DNA from: Dryocosmus kuriphilus
Taxonomy: Eukaryota; Arthropoda; Insecta; Hymenoptera; Cynipidae
Assembly (NCBI GenBank): GCA_038277395.1
Contig: CM076192.1
Span: forward strand, 193,192,863-193,256,862
Direction: 5' to 3'
Length of the DNA stretch: 64,000 nucleotides
Shown here: in pieces, positions 10,024-21,060 of the stretch
How positions within the stretch are numbered: position 1 is the first letter of the stretch
How the letters are laid out: each line of letters begins with the position of its first letter
Translations under genes and position numbers: made by a program
Notes under the pieces: model-generated
What the model saw: only the letters and a program-made list of their open reading frames with translations
What the model was told of the DNA's origin: nothing
Databases searched by the model: none

Positions 10024-11589
10024 TGAAGTGCAGCAAGATTCCAGTACAAACTTCATGGATGCTTTTGTTTGGGCTTACGCGTCTTTTTTTGTCTGGAATA
10101 GACGCTATTCCAAATTTTACGCTTGTTTGCTGGAGTTTATGCAGAGATATGTTCTCAATTTGCATCCAGAGGGTGGTGGCAGCAAGTCTCCGGATAGTAC
10201 GTAGAAAATTGCTAAAGTCGACACATTATATAAGAAGCTGAAAAAGTTCTGTGCGCATAATCAAAACCCGATCATAAAGTTACTTTGAGAAGTATGGGAC
10301 ATGATTTTTCTTTCACAGTTCTCAAGCATTTCTACCAAGTTACCTGTTTTTAAAACATTCGAATTTTATAAATGTCACAAGGTTCTTGTGCATTGATGCC
10401 CTTGGTTGTAAATTGGGCATGTAATACAACTTATGTTTAGAATTATATGTTTATCCGCCGACGAATAAAATGTACATTTAGGGTCTATTTTGAAAGTATT
10501 TTTTTAAAAATTCTGTAAAGGGCGTACCTACATTTTCGAACGTTTAAATGACATACAAATATTTTCTTCTCTGAAACATATCTTCAGTAATATTTATCCA
10601 ATAAAAAATATAATTCTTTCATTTAGACGCTCAGAATGCCAGGCATATCGTTTCCCATACTATATTTTTCGTTATGCATTGTGGTAGCATTTCTTCCTTA
10701 AATTTATTCTATATTTTAAAACGTTGAATTTTTATAAATTTAACAGAATCTTAGTTGTGGGTTGGACTCTTAACGCACTCAGCTTTCTTTATGTATGTTT
10801 ATAACAGGGACCCGATCGAAACTTCTGTTCCATTTCATAACTGACAGTTATAAAAAAGAATTTTCATCCAGCGATTAATGTAAATTCAGGTATTTTCTAA
10901 TTTCGTTTAAATCTACAGATATCAAGTTACAGTTTAGTAAATAATAATTTTGTTTTATCAATACCGAAATAGAACGAAAGTTTCGATCGGATAACTGGTT
11001 TATATGTCGACGAATAATATTCGAAATTAAAGGTACCATAGCAGTAATAATATTCTGATTTAAGCAAGTTGTCCAGGAAATATGTAATTTAATAACGTGT
11101 TGCGCAAATTAATTTTTATCTACAATCGTTGTTTATTTTTAAAACTTAGTAAAAATTCTACGCGTTTAAATGTATCCTTAAGGCTGTTCTCTACGTAAGT
11201 CAATTTTAATATTTATCAACGTTTATAATTTTAAGTTCGAAAAAAATAGACGTACCTACAAAAATTTGTTCAACAAAACTTACACTTCAATTTTTTGTGT
11301 CTTAGCTTCAATCTTTTCACACCATGCTTCAAAAATATTTTTGCGAGAATTCATTCAATTTAGTTGTGTTTCATTTTTTTTTTAATGTCTTCAGTCTTAT
11401 TCGAGTCAAATAACTATTGTGATATAAACAATTCTAACTCGACCTATATATTCCTGATGTAAATTTGGGTTTGTATTTTTTAAATTAATTGTAATGAGGT
11501 AAAAAACTAAATACAAATTTTTGCTTATCACACATACATTTTTTTATTTTAATATTATTTTCACAAGATATATAAAGGTAATATATCTG
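8640..11589. other. interior of the inverted-repeat element, AT-rich, mostly without recognisable genes
   Basis: Apart from the candidate exons at 9812-10204 I see no coding similarity, tandem array or hairpin cluster in this stretch. Confidence 0.4.
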
Positions 11590-11601
11590 GGGTTTTTGAA
11601 G
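11590..11601. repeat. target-site duplication of the Jockey LINE, left
   Basis: GGGTTTTTGAAG precedes the LINE and recurs at 13069-13080, directly after its poly(A). Confidence 0.9.
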
Positions 11602-13007
11602 GTAAGCCTCTCAGCTTAGTAAGCCTCTCAGCTCAGCTTCAAGCTTTAGCCCCATCAGCTTGCTCTGCACTCTCAGCAAAGTAGCTGAAAGCATCATTCT
11701 TTCTCGTTTCGACGATTTTGTCTCACGAAACAACATTCTACCTGACTTCCAGCACGGTTTCCGCAAACGCCATGGAACAGCCCACCAACTTCTTCGCGTT
11801 TCTGAATACATTGCCGACAATCTCAATAAAGGTAAGCACACGTCCATGCTTCTTCTGGACTGTAAGCAAGCCTTTGACAGAGTTTGGCACGACGGTCTCA
11901 TTTTCAAACTTATCCACTTAAAATTTCCTCATTACCTTATTGGCCTAATTAAATCTTATCTCTCAAACAGGAGTATTAGAGCTCGAGTCGGAAACTCCTT
12001 GTCGCAACCCCAACTTATCACTTCTGGTGTCCCTCAGGGTTCTAAACTTTCCCCCTCTCTCTTCAACGTTTATTTTTATGACATTCCTGTCAATGATAAA
12101 ATCCTCACTGTTCAATACGCCGACGATGTTGGCTTTCTTCAATCTGCCAGGGTTATTAAACAATGTTCCTCTCATTTAAATAGATTCACCCCAGTTGCTC
12201 TCGATTGGTACTCCAGATGGAGATTTGAAATTAATAAAACTAAATCGGAAGCCTTCTTCTTTTCTCGACGCATTCGCACTCCTCCCAGGCTCCTCGTCAA
12301 CTCTCTTGCCATCGAATGGAGTAATTCCGCAAAATATCTCGGCGTCATTTTTGACAAGAGACTCACCTGGTCCAAACAAATAATAGCTACACGCAATAAA
12401 GCCCTTGGAGCTTTTACGGCGCTTAAACCGTTCTTTAATAATCACACTGTATCTCGGGCCACCAAAGCTCGAGCCTTCAATGCTATAATTAGAAGCATTT
12501 GCACTTACGCGATTCCAATATGGGGCTCTGCATCCCCAAACCGCCTATTAAAGCTCCAGGGGACTTACTTGCGCCTTCTTCGCTCATCATTGAACATCCC
12601 CTGGTACATACGCAACAAACAGATCCTTGCCGAACTCAAGCTACCTTCCATTACCGAAGCTGCCCAAACATACGCTTCAAACCTTCGACTTTCCGTGCAA
12701 AATCACCCAAACCCTAGCATCAACTCACTTGCAAATTACGTAAGTAAATCTTCTGACCGTTTTAGAAGGCCGTGCCTTCTTGTTTCGTCAAACCCGTAAT
12801 CCTTTTTTCTCTTTCCGTGTTTCGCTTCTAGCGCGAGTGTCCCTGCAGTTCAACTGTCTTGGATCACCATCCTCCGCCCGTCTCATCTCTGGTTCATAAC
12901 CTCATGGTTGGTAACCATTCGGGGAGGGGTTTTAGTCGGTAGGCGCACCTCGCGAATCCGACACTACCCTTCACTGGGTGTCTTTTGAAGATTCCCCCTC
13001 CTCGACC

Positions 13008-13068
<61 letters not shown>
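11602..13068 (+). mobile_element. Jockey-type LINE, copy 1, 5'-truncated
   Basis: The insertion starts within ORF2, ends in a poly(A) of about 56 bp (13012-13068) and is bounded by a 12-bp target duplication. The first bases repeat CTCTCAGCT twice, a small rearrangement at the 5' truncation point. The 3' untranslated part (12800-13010) matches copy 2 near 61580-61790 in inverted order. It lies inside the inverted-repeat element and so is younger than that element. Confidence 0.92.
11638..12799 (+). pseudogene. Jockey-type ORF2, C-terminal reverse transcriptase half
   Basis: The frame is open from the truncation point to the stop at 12799 (about 385 residues). Reverse-transcriptase landmarks in order are ISLLCTLSKVAES, QHGFRKRHGT, LLLDCKQAFDRVWH (first catalytic Asp), SGVPQGSKLSPSLFN and VQYADDVGFL (catalytic Asp pair). 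Then come NSAKYLGVIFDKRLTW and the C-terminal region IPWYIRNKQILAELKLP. The endonuclease and the first part of the polymerase are missing through 5' truncation. What remains has no frameshift, so the copy is recent, but it cannot retrotranspose. Confidence 0.9.
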
Positions 13069-13071
<3 letters not shown>

Positions 13072-13080
13072 TTTTTGAAG
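13069..13080. repeat. target-site duplication of the Jockey LINE, right
   Basis: GGGTTTTTGAAG follows the poly(A) and matches 11590-11601 exactly. Confidence 0.9.
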
Positions 13081-13335
13081 CACATGCATATGCTCGCGCA
13101 TGCGCAATGAAATACGCCTTTGCCATTTTACACTGATAGTTGAATTTTACAACAGAACCGTAAAATTACATTGCCTTGAAAGCGACGTTACGGGAATATT
13201 CATATTTGCATGTAATTTTCAACTTTTCCATTACTTTCACATCATTTCGGTAATATTACCATATTAATCAGAGTAATCTTTATGTCCACTGATTAATCAT
13301 GGTCATTTTCAACCACTTTTTTTTTACAGTGTACA
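13081..13335 (-). repeat. inner inverted repeat, right arm
   Basis: The arm ends CCACTTTTTTTTTACAGTGT and carries CTTTATGTCCACTGATTAAT inverted relative to 8264-8290. TA borders both arms, which could be a target duplication or simply part of the repeat. Confidence 0.7.
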
Positions 13336-13354
13336 TGAATCCTAAACGACTCGA

Positions 13355-13545
13355 AAAACCCAACTTCCCTGAAGAAGACGCATTTTATACACCTGTTGCA
13401 ATATGGCGACAGAGGCTGGTGTGTTTCCCTCAGGAACATGTGAAATTTGGACTAGAATTGTCAGGATTGTATATAGTTCAGACTAGAATTCATTTTAGGA
13501 TTATATATAATCCCTTCTACTTAAATGCTTGGCATTCCAGTGTGA
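13355..13545 (-). repeat. outer inverted repeat, right arm
   Basis: Reverse complement of 5807-6055: GACTAGAATTCAT, GATTATATATAATCC, TATACACCTGTTGCAAT and the GGGAAACACACCAGCC region recur in mirror order. Confidence 0.65.
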
Positions 13546-13740
13546 CGCGTTGTTGTGCCGCTCCGCATTTTGTCAACTTTTGTAGCGGTTTCTCTGGGTT
13601 TTTGGATTTCTCAGTCTGTTTGTTGCCAGTGTTTGATGTTGGTGAGCAAGGATTAGTGGTATATTTTTATTGAGTATAATCTGAAACATCTAAACTGTGC
13701 ATTGGAATATTTCTTTGAGTGACGTTAACCGACTTCCATC

Positions 13741-14719
13741 ATGGTGGGTTGCGATACTTGTGGTAAAAATGTTGCGAGAGGTGCTTCAGATCTGTTACAT
13801 TGCGGGAAATGTAGTGCTTTTCTGCATCACGATTGCGCTAACATCCCAATTAAGGACCTTGATTCTCTGAAAAAGGGAAATGAAATGTGGATCTGTTGTA
13901 AATGTGCTCCGTTACAGTCACTTGATAGCAGCAAGCGGGTTAGTCAGAAGTCCAACACGGAGACGAAACTAGACTCTGACGACACATCAGTGACGGACGC
14001 GGCTGATTTGGGCCCTGTGGATAATAAAGCTATTACTGTTGCAGTGTCGCAAGGGTTAGCTGATGCGCTCAATCCAGTTATTACTATGCTTGAGTCTTTT
14101 AAGGTTAACCAAGAAACCTTTAATTCATCGCTTAAGGCTTCTCTACATAAAATGAAGGTGGATATTTCCTCCAACGCATGCCGACTTGGTGACCTTGAAG
14201 CAACATTGGCGTCAAATGTGACTGATCTCCATGAGCTTAGAGAGGACACTAATTCTCTCAAGAAAAATGATCAATCGTACTCTTCACAGATTTCGTATTT
14301 GGAGGATAAATGCCACGCAGTTGAACAAGCTGCACTTTTTAGTAACCTAGAACTTTACGGTTTACCCCAGAAACCTTCGGAAAATCTCCTGGAACTTATG
14401 AGACAAATTGGCTCTGCTCTTGGCGTCCCTTTGGCCATGGACAGTATTCTGAATATTTTTAGACTTCGCTCAACTGTATCAAATTATGCAGTAACGCAGC
14501 GTCATCCAATCATTATTGCCAAATTTAAGGAGCAGCAGAATTGTGATAGCCTTATTGGGAATCGCAAGAAGATGTGTGCGACTTCACTACTGCGCTTGAG
14601 CTGAGGAGGAATAAAAATATAAAATACCTATGGATTAGCGGTGGCAAGATCTTTTGTCGGAAAGGGGATGGTACTAGGAGAGTTGCTCTTAATCACCTCT
14701 TAGATCTTGACTTTTTCCG
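13741..14719 (+). pseudogene. CR1-type LINE ORF1 with PHD finger and coiled coil
   Basis: The ATG at 13741 opens a 287-residue frame. Residues 4-55 form a PHD-type zinc finger with C4, C7, C21, C24, H29, C32, C52 and C55 as ligands and W50 before the last pair. Residues about 130-200 look coiled-coil (LGDLEATLASNVTDLHELRE). Residues 205-280 match the RNA-binding region typical of LINE ORF1 (LFSNLELYGLP, then ENLLELM). The frame ends at 14604, but the usual C-terminus follows in another frame: LELRRNKNIKYLWISGGKIF, then CRKGDGTRRV. A frameshift near 14575 therefore separates them. ORF1 proteins coat LINE RNA and act as chaperones; the PHD finger may bind histones. Confidence 0.75.
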
Positions 14720-15595
14720 ATAGCAACTATGGTGTTCACTGCTGTTCTTTAACGTTGGGTCAATTGGAGTCGTCGGATATCCTTTTTATCTATATAATCT
14801 TGTAGCCCTTAATGTAGTTATCTCTATATTTTCAATTTCTTTTATAATGCATTACTTTTTTTTTAACTTATTGAGTTCGTTTACTCTTACAATGGCTGTC
14901 GTTTAATTAATTTAAGTGATCATATAACTTTTCTGACGTGTATACTACTCGTGTATCGATTTCCTGTTTTGAAGTCTTATTATTCAGCTTGGACTGAGAC
15001 TATAATGGCCCATTGTCATGGTTGGTATTCGGAGGTACATGGTGAACTTCTAATTTCCGAACTGTTCTTCCGCGAATTATCCTTTTTAATCCTCTCATGG
15101 ACACCTTAAGTATTTGACACGTCAATGCCCAATCTCTCTTGGCCCATTCCTTAGAATACACTGAGGTCTCCATTTGAGTCAGTCTCGGTTGGTCAGTGAC
15201 ACACGAATGGAGACCACGAAACCGTATCTGAACAGTAAACAAGTCAGGTCCGTATGTACCAGTGTTCCCTTTTGGGGGCACCACGGCTCCAAGTATGTGT
15301 TTGAAAAAAAATTGAATAATTAAAATTTGCAATTGTTTGATCTATACAGTCTGATAAAAATTTTATCAGCGCCAGGTGGTGCCAATAGCAGAGATAAAAA
15401 ATCCACGTCAGTGATACGAGTTGAATGGGGTTAGGGCACTGCCCACTTTGTGGCTACAGTGTAGGTGAATTTTCCCTCTGCCCCCTCGACTCACACCGCC
15501 CAAGCTCTATTGTTATCCGAGCTCGGAAGATTCTTGGAAAACACAAATGGAGGGCCACTGAAACGATTCCCTAGTGTATAGGCATTTCTTAAGGA
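14720..15595. other. unassigned sequence separating the two halves of the LINE
   Basis: The spacer is longer than expected between ORF1 and ORF2, so an insertion is likely. It holds a minus-strand open frame (15000-15332) that I cannot place, and a short palindrome GATAAAAATTTTATC at 15353-15367. No terminal repeats were found. Confidence 0.35.
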
Positions 15596-16240
15596 ACGCT
15601 CATATCATATCATAGCGGTCTCTGAGACATGGCTAACACCTAATTTACCTGCTAGCTCTGTAACCATTGAAAATTACACTCTCTTTAGAAGGGACAGAGA
15701 TCAGCGAACGAGTGGAGGAGTCTGTATTTTCTTGCATAATAGTTTTAAGTGGTTTCATTGTAAGTGTCTCTCATCCTACAGCTGAGTTTTCTCTTTGTTG
15801 AAGTTTTTCTCATCTAATGATAATATTTTGGCAGGAATAGTTTATAAACCCCCGAATGCTTCTTTGGCAGTTGAATTGGAGTCTGAAATCCTATCGCATA
15901 CTTCCAACTTCAATCATATTATCATCTGCGGTGATTTCAACACTAACTTGAATTCTAATTCTAAACAAACTAAATATCTTACCTCTTTGGTTGACTCCTC
16001 GGGTCTCTCAATAGTTCCTCATGACTCTACTCATCATACTGGTCACTCCAGTACTCGCATTCATTTAATGATTATCGAAGAAATTGAGAAAGTTCTTTCT
16101 TTCGCACAAAATCCCATATAATTTCTTTCTTACCATGACTTGATAAATATTACTTATAAAGTTTCTTACAATCCATATTGGAAACAAAATCAAACATTGA
16201 AGTGTAATCTTACTAAAATAGATGTCCATACTCTCTAAAT
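15596..16240 (+). pseudogene. CR1-type LINE ORF2 endonuclease fragment
   Basis: The AP-type endonuclease is recognisable from IIAVSETWLTPNLP (about 15612), TLFRRDRDQRTSGGVCIFL, and after a frame break AGIVYKPPN and IIICGDFNTN, to STRIHLMI where the family has TRIDL. It continues past an in-frame TAA (16120) as FLSYHDLINITYKVSYNP. This domain nicks the target DNA. The catalytic SETW and GDFN motifs are still present, but stops and frame breaks make it a pseudogene. Confidence 0.7.
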
Positions 16241-16690
16241 CCGAATCAGTGGAAATCCCTTTTTTTTCAGTGAATTTCCACTGATTCATTAGCCAAAATC
16301 CGGTCACTAAAAATCATTGGACGGGCACTGAAAGAAACAGTGGTTTTGGAACCACTGATCGAATAAGTGGAGTACTCACTTATTCAATCAGTGGTTCGAA
16401 CCACTGATTGAATGAGTAGAGTACTCACTTATTTAATCAGTGGTTCAAACCGCTGTTCTTCCCAGTGCCTATCCACTTATTCAATCAGTGTTCAAACCAC
16501 TGTTCTTTCCAGTGCCTATCCACTGATTTATTCAGGCTAAAAAACGGCACTAAGAATCAGTGGATGAGCACTGAAAAGAACAGTGATTTAGAACCACTGA
16601 TCAATCAGTGAACATTTCACTTAACTTACAGTGGATCGTTCACTGATCAATAAGTGGAGGATCCATTTTTATTCCAGTGAAATACCCCGC
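16240..16690. repeat. cluster of CAGTGG palindromes
   Basis: AATCAGTGG or its complement occurs more than ten times in 450 bp. Two near-perfect palindromes of about 50 bp lie side by side, both centred on GAGTACTC and closed by GAACCACTGAT and ATCAGTGGTTC (about 16339-16388 and 16388-16436). Weaker inverted pairs flank them, with CACTGAAA and CAGTG ends. This looks like the terminal inverted-repeat region of a DNA transposon, perhaps the one that carried the decayed gene next door. Confidence 0.65.
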
Positions 16691-16743
16691 ATAATTTTCA
16701 TTAATAAAAACAACATTTTTTCATTTGACCAAACATTTATTGG

Positions 16744-17950
16744 AAATGTCCATTTCTATACATTTATGCTTTCATCATCATCGGAGCATGATGAATCGTT
16801 TGAAACGACAGTATTTGTAATGGCACAATGCATCGCACTGACTGCAATGGGACATTTCTTTTCTACGCCGTACACATAGCAAGCTATGAAGGCGTAGAAG
16901 TTTGTCAGCGTCATTGGAAAATGGAGATGTAGCACGTAAAAAAAATTTGAATAATGTATCAAATGCTGATACGGAGGCTCTTCATCGGCGATTGATTAAT
17001 CCATCCGTCACCTTGGATGAAAATAGTGTTTTCTTCTTGGCCCTTCAGTAAAATGAGGTAAGGTTGGATGGGCTTGTTGGCTGCTTTTCGACGTTCTGCA
17101 ACGGCTTGTTGAACGTTGGATCCCTCCTATAAAATATGACGCTTTATAGTCTTACAAAATAAAAAAAAGATTTTGTTCAACAACATTAGTCAAAGAAAAA
17201 TTTTCTTCACAAATATTAAAACAAACATTAAAACATTCCATAGCTTGCGAAAATATGTATTAAAAATCCAAGATATTATTCAAAGTGGAAACCTTCAGCC
17301 AATTACAAAAAAAAAAATTGTTTCATCATAATTTGTCCGATATAAAAATCATTAAAGTTGGAAAAAAAATGTTTACAAAAATACTTCTCTTAGTTTGTAG
17401 TTCTTAAGAATTTTCTTTTTAATAAATACAGTTATTTTGTGGCTAATTATTGAATCGAACATGAGAAATTATGTGTGCATGAAAGTATAATTGTTGCAAT
17501 ACAATATTTTACGTACCGGCAATATAACGAGAAATTCTTCGTTTGGGATTTGAACATTTTGCAGAGCATTCGTTTTGAGCATCTTCAACAGGATAGAAAC
17601 TCTGTAAAAGTGATTGAAACATTAAGAGGTAAAATATAATTCATTTTTTAAATAGCGATTATTTCGTATTTTCTAAGTCATTAATTGCTAATAGATACTC
17701 GTTATTAATAGTCTACAAATGCCAGAAAAAGCAAAATTTTTATTTACAGTCGTACATGAAAAATTTGAAATGGAACGCAAAAATCATGTTTTCGAACCTA
17801 TCAATTTTTTCAAAGAAGAAGCTTTTTACTCATTGTAAGAAAATAGTTATGCAAATGGGGTATACCTTCTTTCGTTTCTTTCCTTTTTCACTTTTGGATA
17901 CAAGTTTTGAATTTGTCACTGGAAGTAGGACAATTTTTAAACAAAGAGTG
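16744..17950 (-). pseudogene. uncharacterised multi-exon gene, probably transposon-borne, with frameshifts
   Basis: Coding segments on the minus strand, from gap 1 downwards, are: a piece ending SKSEKGKKRKK with donor AAG|GTATAC (about 17863); an exon 17599-17515 (VSILLKMLKTNALQNVQIPN, EEFLVILP) with acceptor TTTTACAG and donor GTACGT; and an exon from 17127 (EGSNVQQAVAERRKAANKPI, QPYLILLKGQEENTIFIQ). After two one-base shifts this continues as AFDTLFKFF and YVLHLHFPMTLTNFYAFI, ending near 16756 in SSCSDDDESINV. I recall unnamed insect proteins with a KPIQPYL then HFPxxLTNFY layout but know no function. The first exon would lie in the gap. The adjacent palindrome cluster suggests a transposon context. 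Confidence 0.45.
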
Positions 17951-17957
17951 CCTTTAA

Positions 17958-18457
17958 NNNNNNNNNNNNNNNNNNNNNNNNNNNNNNNNNNNNNNNNNNN
18001 NNNNNNNNNNNNNNNNNNNNNNNNNNNNNNNNNNNNNNNNNNNNNNNNNNNNNNNNNNNNNNNNNNNNNNNNNNNNNNNNNNNNNNNNNNNNNNNNNNNN
18101 NNNNNNNNNNNNNNNNNNNNNNNNNNNNNNNNNNNNNNNNNNNNNNNNNNNNNNNNNNNNNNNNNNNNNNNNNNNNNNNNNNNNNNNNNNNNNNNNNNNN
18201 NNNNNNNNNNNNNNNNNNNNNNNNNNNNNNNNNNNNNNNNNNNNNNNNNNNNNNNNNNNNNNNNNNNNNNNNNNNNNNNNNNNNNNNNNNNNNNNNNNNN
18301 NNNNNNNNNNNNNNNNNNNNNNNNNNNNNNNNNNNNNNNNNNNNNNNNNNNNNNNNNNNNNNNNNNNNNNNNNNNNNNNNNNNNNNNNNNNNNNNNNNNN
18401 NNNNNNNNNNNNNNNNNNNNNNNNNNNNNNNNNNNNNNNNNNNNNNNNNNNNNNNNN
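17958..18457. other. assembly gap, 500 N
   Basis: Exactly 500 N. The left flank is the gene at 16744-17950 and the right flank is the middle of a mariner transposase, so the true distance and even the adjacency are unknown. Confidence 1.
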
Positions 18458-19129
18458 CCTTTTTCATTCGGGGGAATAAAAAAAAAGTCACAGGGGGCTA
18501 AATCGGGTGAATAGGGTGGGTGAGGAACAGTGGCCATGCTATTTTTGGTCAAAAATCGGCGCACAGAAAGAGCTGTGTGAGCAGGGGCGTTGTCGTGGTG
18601 GAAAAACCAGTCCCCCGACTGCCAGAAATCAGGCCTTTTCCGTCGTAAACTGTTGCACAACTTCTTCGATGGTCCTTCGTCGATCTTCCAGGATGATTTC
18701 ACGAATTTTTTCAACATTTTCGTCGGTTCGGGCCGTCGAAGGACGTCCAGAGCGAGGTTGATCGTCAATTGACATTTCCCCACTTTTAAAACGAAAAAAC
18801 CACTCGAACACTTGAGTTTTTCCCATAGCATCATCCTTGTAGGCCGTTTTCAATATTTGAAGAGTGTCTGTGCCCGTTTTCCCGAGCAGGAAGCAAAACC
18901 TCACGTTGGCACGCTGATCACGAAAATCAACCATCACAAAAAACGACGAGCGCGCAAAGCAACAGTCACAAAAAAAATTACACACACCAAATGCAACCTT
19001 ACACAGTGATAGCAGTTGGCATACTAACTGGCGAAAAGTGCCTCTACACGCACCTACCGGCAAAAACCCGGTACTACAACAACTCCGCTCCCCACAACAT
19101 CAGTTCGGTTTCTTTTGGGTAGGCCCTCG
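18458..19129 (-). mobile_element. mariner family B, copy 2, internally deleted and cut by gap 1
   Basis: The right end is GGCCCTCG followed by TA (19130-19131), identical to copy 1. The coding strand is minus. The start is unshifted (MVDFRDQRANVRF from an ATG at about 18934), continuing to RRRTIEEVVQQ and then jumping directly to NSLRRKRPDFWQSGDWFFHH, so about 145 residues including the first catalytic Asp are missing. HHDNAPAHT and YSPDLAPCDFF remain. The 3' end lies in the gap. Confidence 0.88.
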
Positions 19130-19131
19130 TA

Positions 19132-21060
19132 CATAGCATTACTTCCTCTGCATAGCGTTTTCAAACAAATAAATGGATTTTCAATGAAACATAGTTATAT
19201 TTTCAAAAACTAAGCATAATTTTAAACGAAGTACCTTAAGTTTTGACTAAATACTCAATTTTTTCCCAAATTAGGGAAAAGCAAGGGCTTAGTTTTCAGC
19301 CAAAAGTTAAGAATTTTCCACGAACGCGTTGTATGCTCAAACGAAAAATATGAATATTCAACAAAAAACCTAATAGCAGAATTTTTAACCTATTATAAGA
19401 GATTGAACCAAAAATGGATTAGGTAAATTTTGAACAGAAAATGGTTGAATTTTCAAACCAAGCAGTATTAGATTTCAACCAACGTATTCGAGCTTTTCAT
19501 CAACAGCTTTCAATTATACAAGTTGATTTTTTACCCCAAAAAAAAAATCATGAAAAATGAAACACGTAAATTTTGAAAAAAAGTTTAGCTTTGAACAAAA
19601 AATAGTTAAGTTCACAACTTTTCCACAAAAATGTAACAGTTGAGATTTCAACAAAGGTATTTAAATTTTGAATTTAAAAAATGTCAAATTTTCAGAAAGA
19701 CAGCCATGAACTTTCAACAAAAAATTTAATTTTAACTCATAAAGACGTATTTGGATAAAATAGGAATAGTTTAATTTTCAACTGAAAGATACAAATTTTT
19801 AACAAAACAAACAATTATAAATAGCTGAACTATTAAGCAAAAAAGAGGAGTTTTCATTAGCAAATTTCAATACTGTCCCAAAAAGGTGAATTTTCTACAA
19901 CAGATTAAGCAGTTTTCAACTATAAACGAATTTGTAACAAAATTGCTGAATATACCACAACATATTTCAATTAGTTAACTAAAAATATTAATTCTCACAC
20001 AAAAAGATGAATCCTTATCCAGAAACATAATAGTTGACATGCGAAGCAAAAAATATTATATTTCAGAAAAAATATTCGAATTATGAACTAAAGAAACGAA
20101 TTTTTGACAACGAAACATTCATTCTCATTCCCAGTAGATGAATTTTCAACTTTTCAACCAAAGATGGAACAGTTGAAAATTAAGCAAGGATATTCACATT
20201 TCTAACTTTTTTTAAATCATACTTTTAACTTTCAAATTTGAGTTCTCAAAAGAAAATGTTATAGTTTACTTGAATCAAAAAAGATTATTTTTGTATCATA
20301 AATGGTTGAATTATCTACTTAAAAACACTTCTCCCAATCAAACGGTTGAACTCCCACACGAGGAAGATGAATTTTTAACAAAAAGCTCTATTTTCTTTCA
20401 AACAGTGGAACTTTCAAAATAGTAATATTATTTTTTAACCAAAAGTGAATGCAAAATCACAGATGAATTCCTAGGCAAGAATGGACCGCCTTAGATTAAA
20501 AGAAGGATTAATTTTGAAGCAAAAATAGCTGAATTTTGAACAAAAAAAAAGTAACTTTCAACCAGAGTAGTTTGATTTTTCATTAAAAAGTCACATTTCT
20601 AACTAAAAAAAGTAATTTATATTGAAAGTGGTTGTATTTTCAACAAAAAGAAATATTTTTCCACGAAGTAGTGCCATTTTTAAATGAGAAGTACATACTT
20701 TAAGAAACTAGTGGAATTTTCAACCATGAGAGATATGTGCTCAAAAAAAATGTGATATTTGACTTTTGAACAAGGAAATAAGATTTTTTTTCAACAAAAT
20801 TGGTTGAAATATCAACTCTGAAAGAGGGTTTTTTAAAGCAAAAAACATTATTTTTCAACCAACGTCGAAATTAAAAAAAAAACTTAAATTAAATAAAAAT
20901 GGTTACCTTGTCCACCGAAAATAATTTTTTTTACCGACGACAAATTATTGACACAAACCTTGAATTTACAAAAGTATTGAATATATAAATGGAACAGCTA
21001 AATTTGGATGCCAAAAAAGTCTAACTTTCACCAAAATTATTTTAAGTTTCCTTGAACTGA
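19132..21060 (+). repeat. degenerate AT-rich repeat, TTGAATTTTCAACC orientation
   Basis: The stretch consists almost wholly of diverged units containing forms of GAATTTTCAACCAAAAA spaced roughly 30-40 bp apart. There are no genes. The same repeat, in either orientation, fills 27620-30900, 34300-35340, 42270-43310, 52980-53250, 54665-54925, 56025-56380 and 58310-58950. Confidence 0.6.

Larger units (their letters stand above)
13550..16240 (+). mobile_element. CR1-type LINE, 5' two-thirds, disrupted
   Basis: It contains an ORF1 with a PHD finger, a gap of unrelated sequence, and an endonuclease fragment, in the order expected of a CR1-type non-LTR element. The reverse transcriptase is absent because the element stops where the CAGTGG palindrome cluster begins. 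The 5' boundary is uncertain. Confidence 0.7.

Noticed and set aside
9782..10165. Minus-strand 127-residue open frame
   Set aside because: It overlaps the candidate plus-strand exons and their splice sites, uses a non-ATG-like context and shows no family resemblance.
8108..13333. TA at both sides of the CACTGTAAAA ends as proof of a Tc1/mariner-type element of 5.2 kb
   Set aside because: The inverted similarity continues outside these ends into the outer arms, so the TA may simply be part of the repeat; boundaries left open.
15000..15332. Minus-strand 110-residue open frame
   Set aside because: Protein-like text (TDQPRLTQMETS) but no recognisable family, no splice or start context, and it lies within a disrupted LINE; kept only as unassigned sequence.
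17756..18834. Long open frames spanning the first N run on both strands
   Set aside because: They are open only because N codons carry no stops; the real parts are the flanking gene remnant and the mariner fragment.
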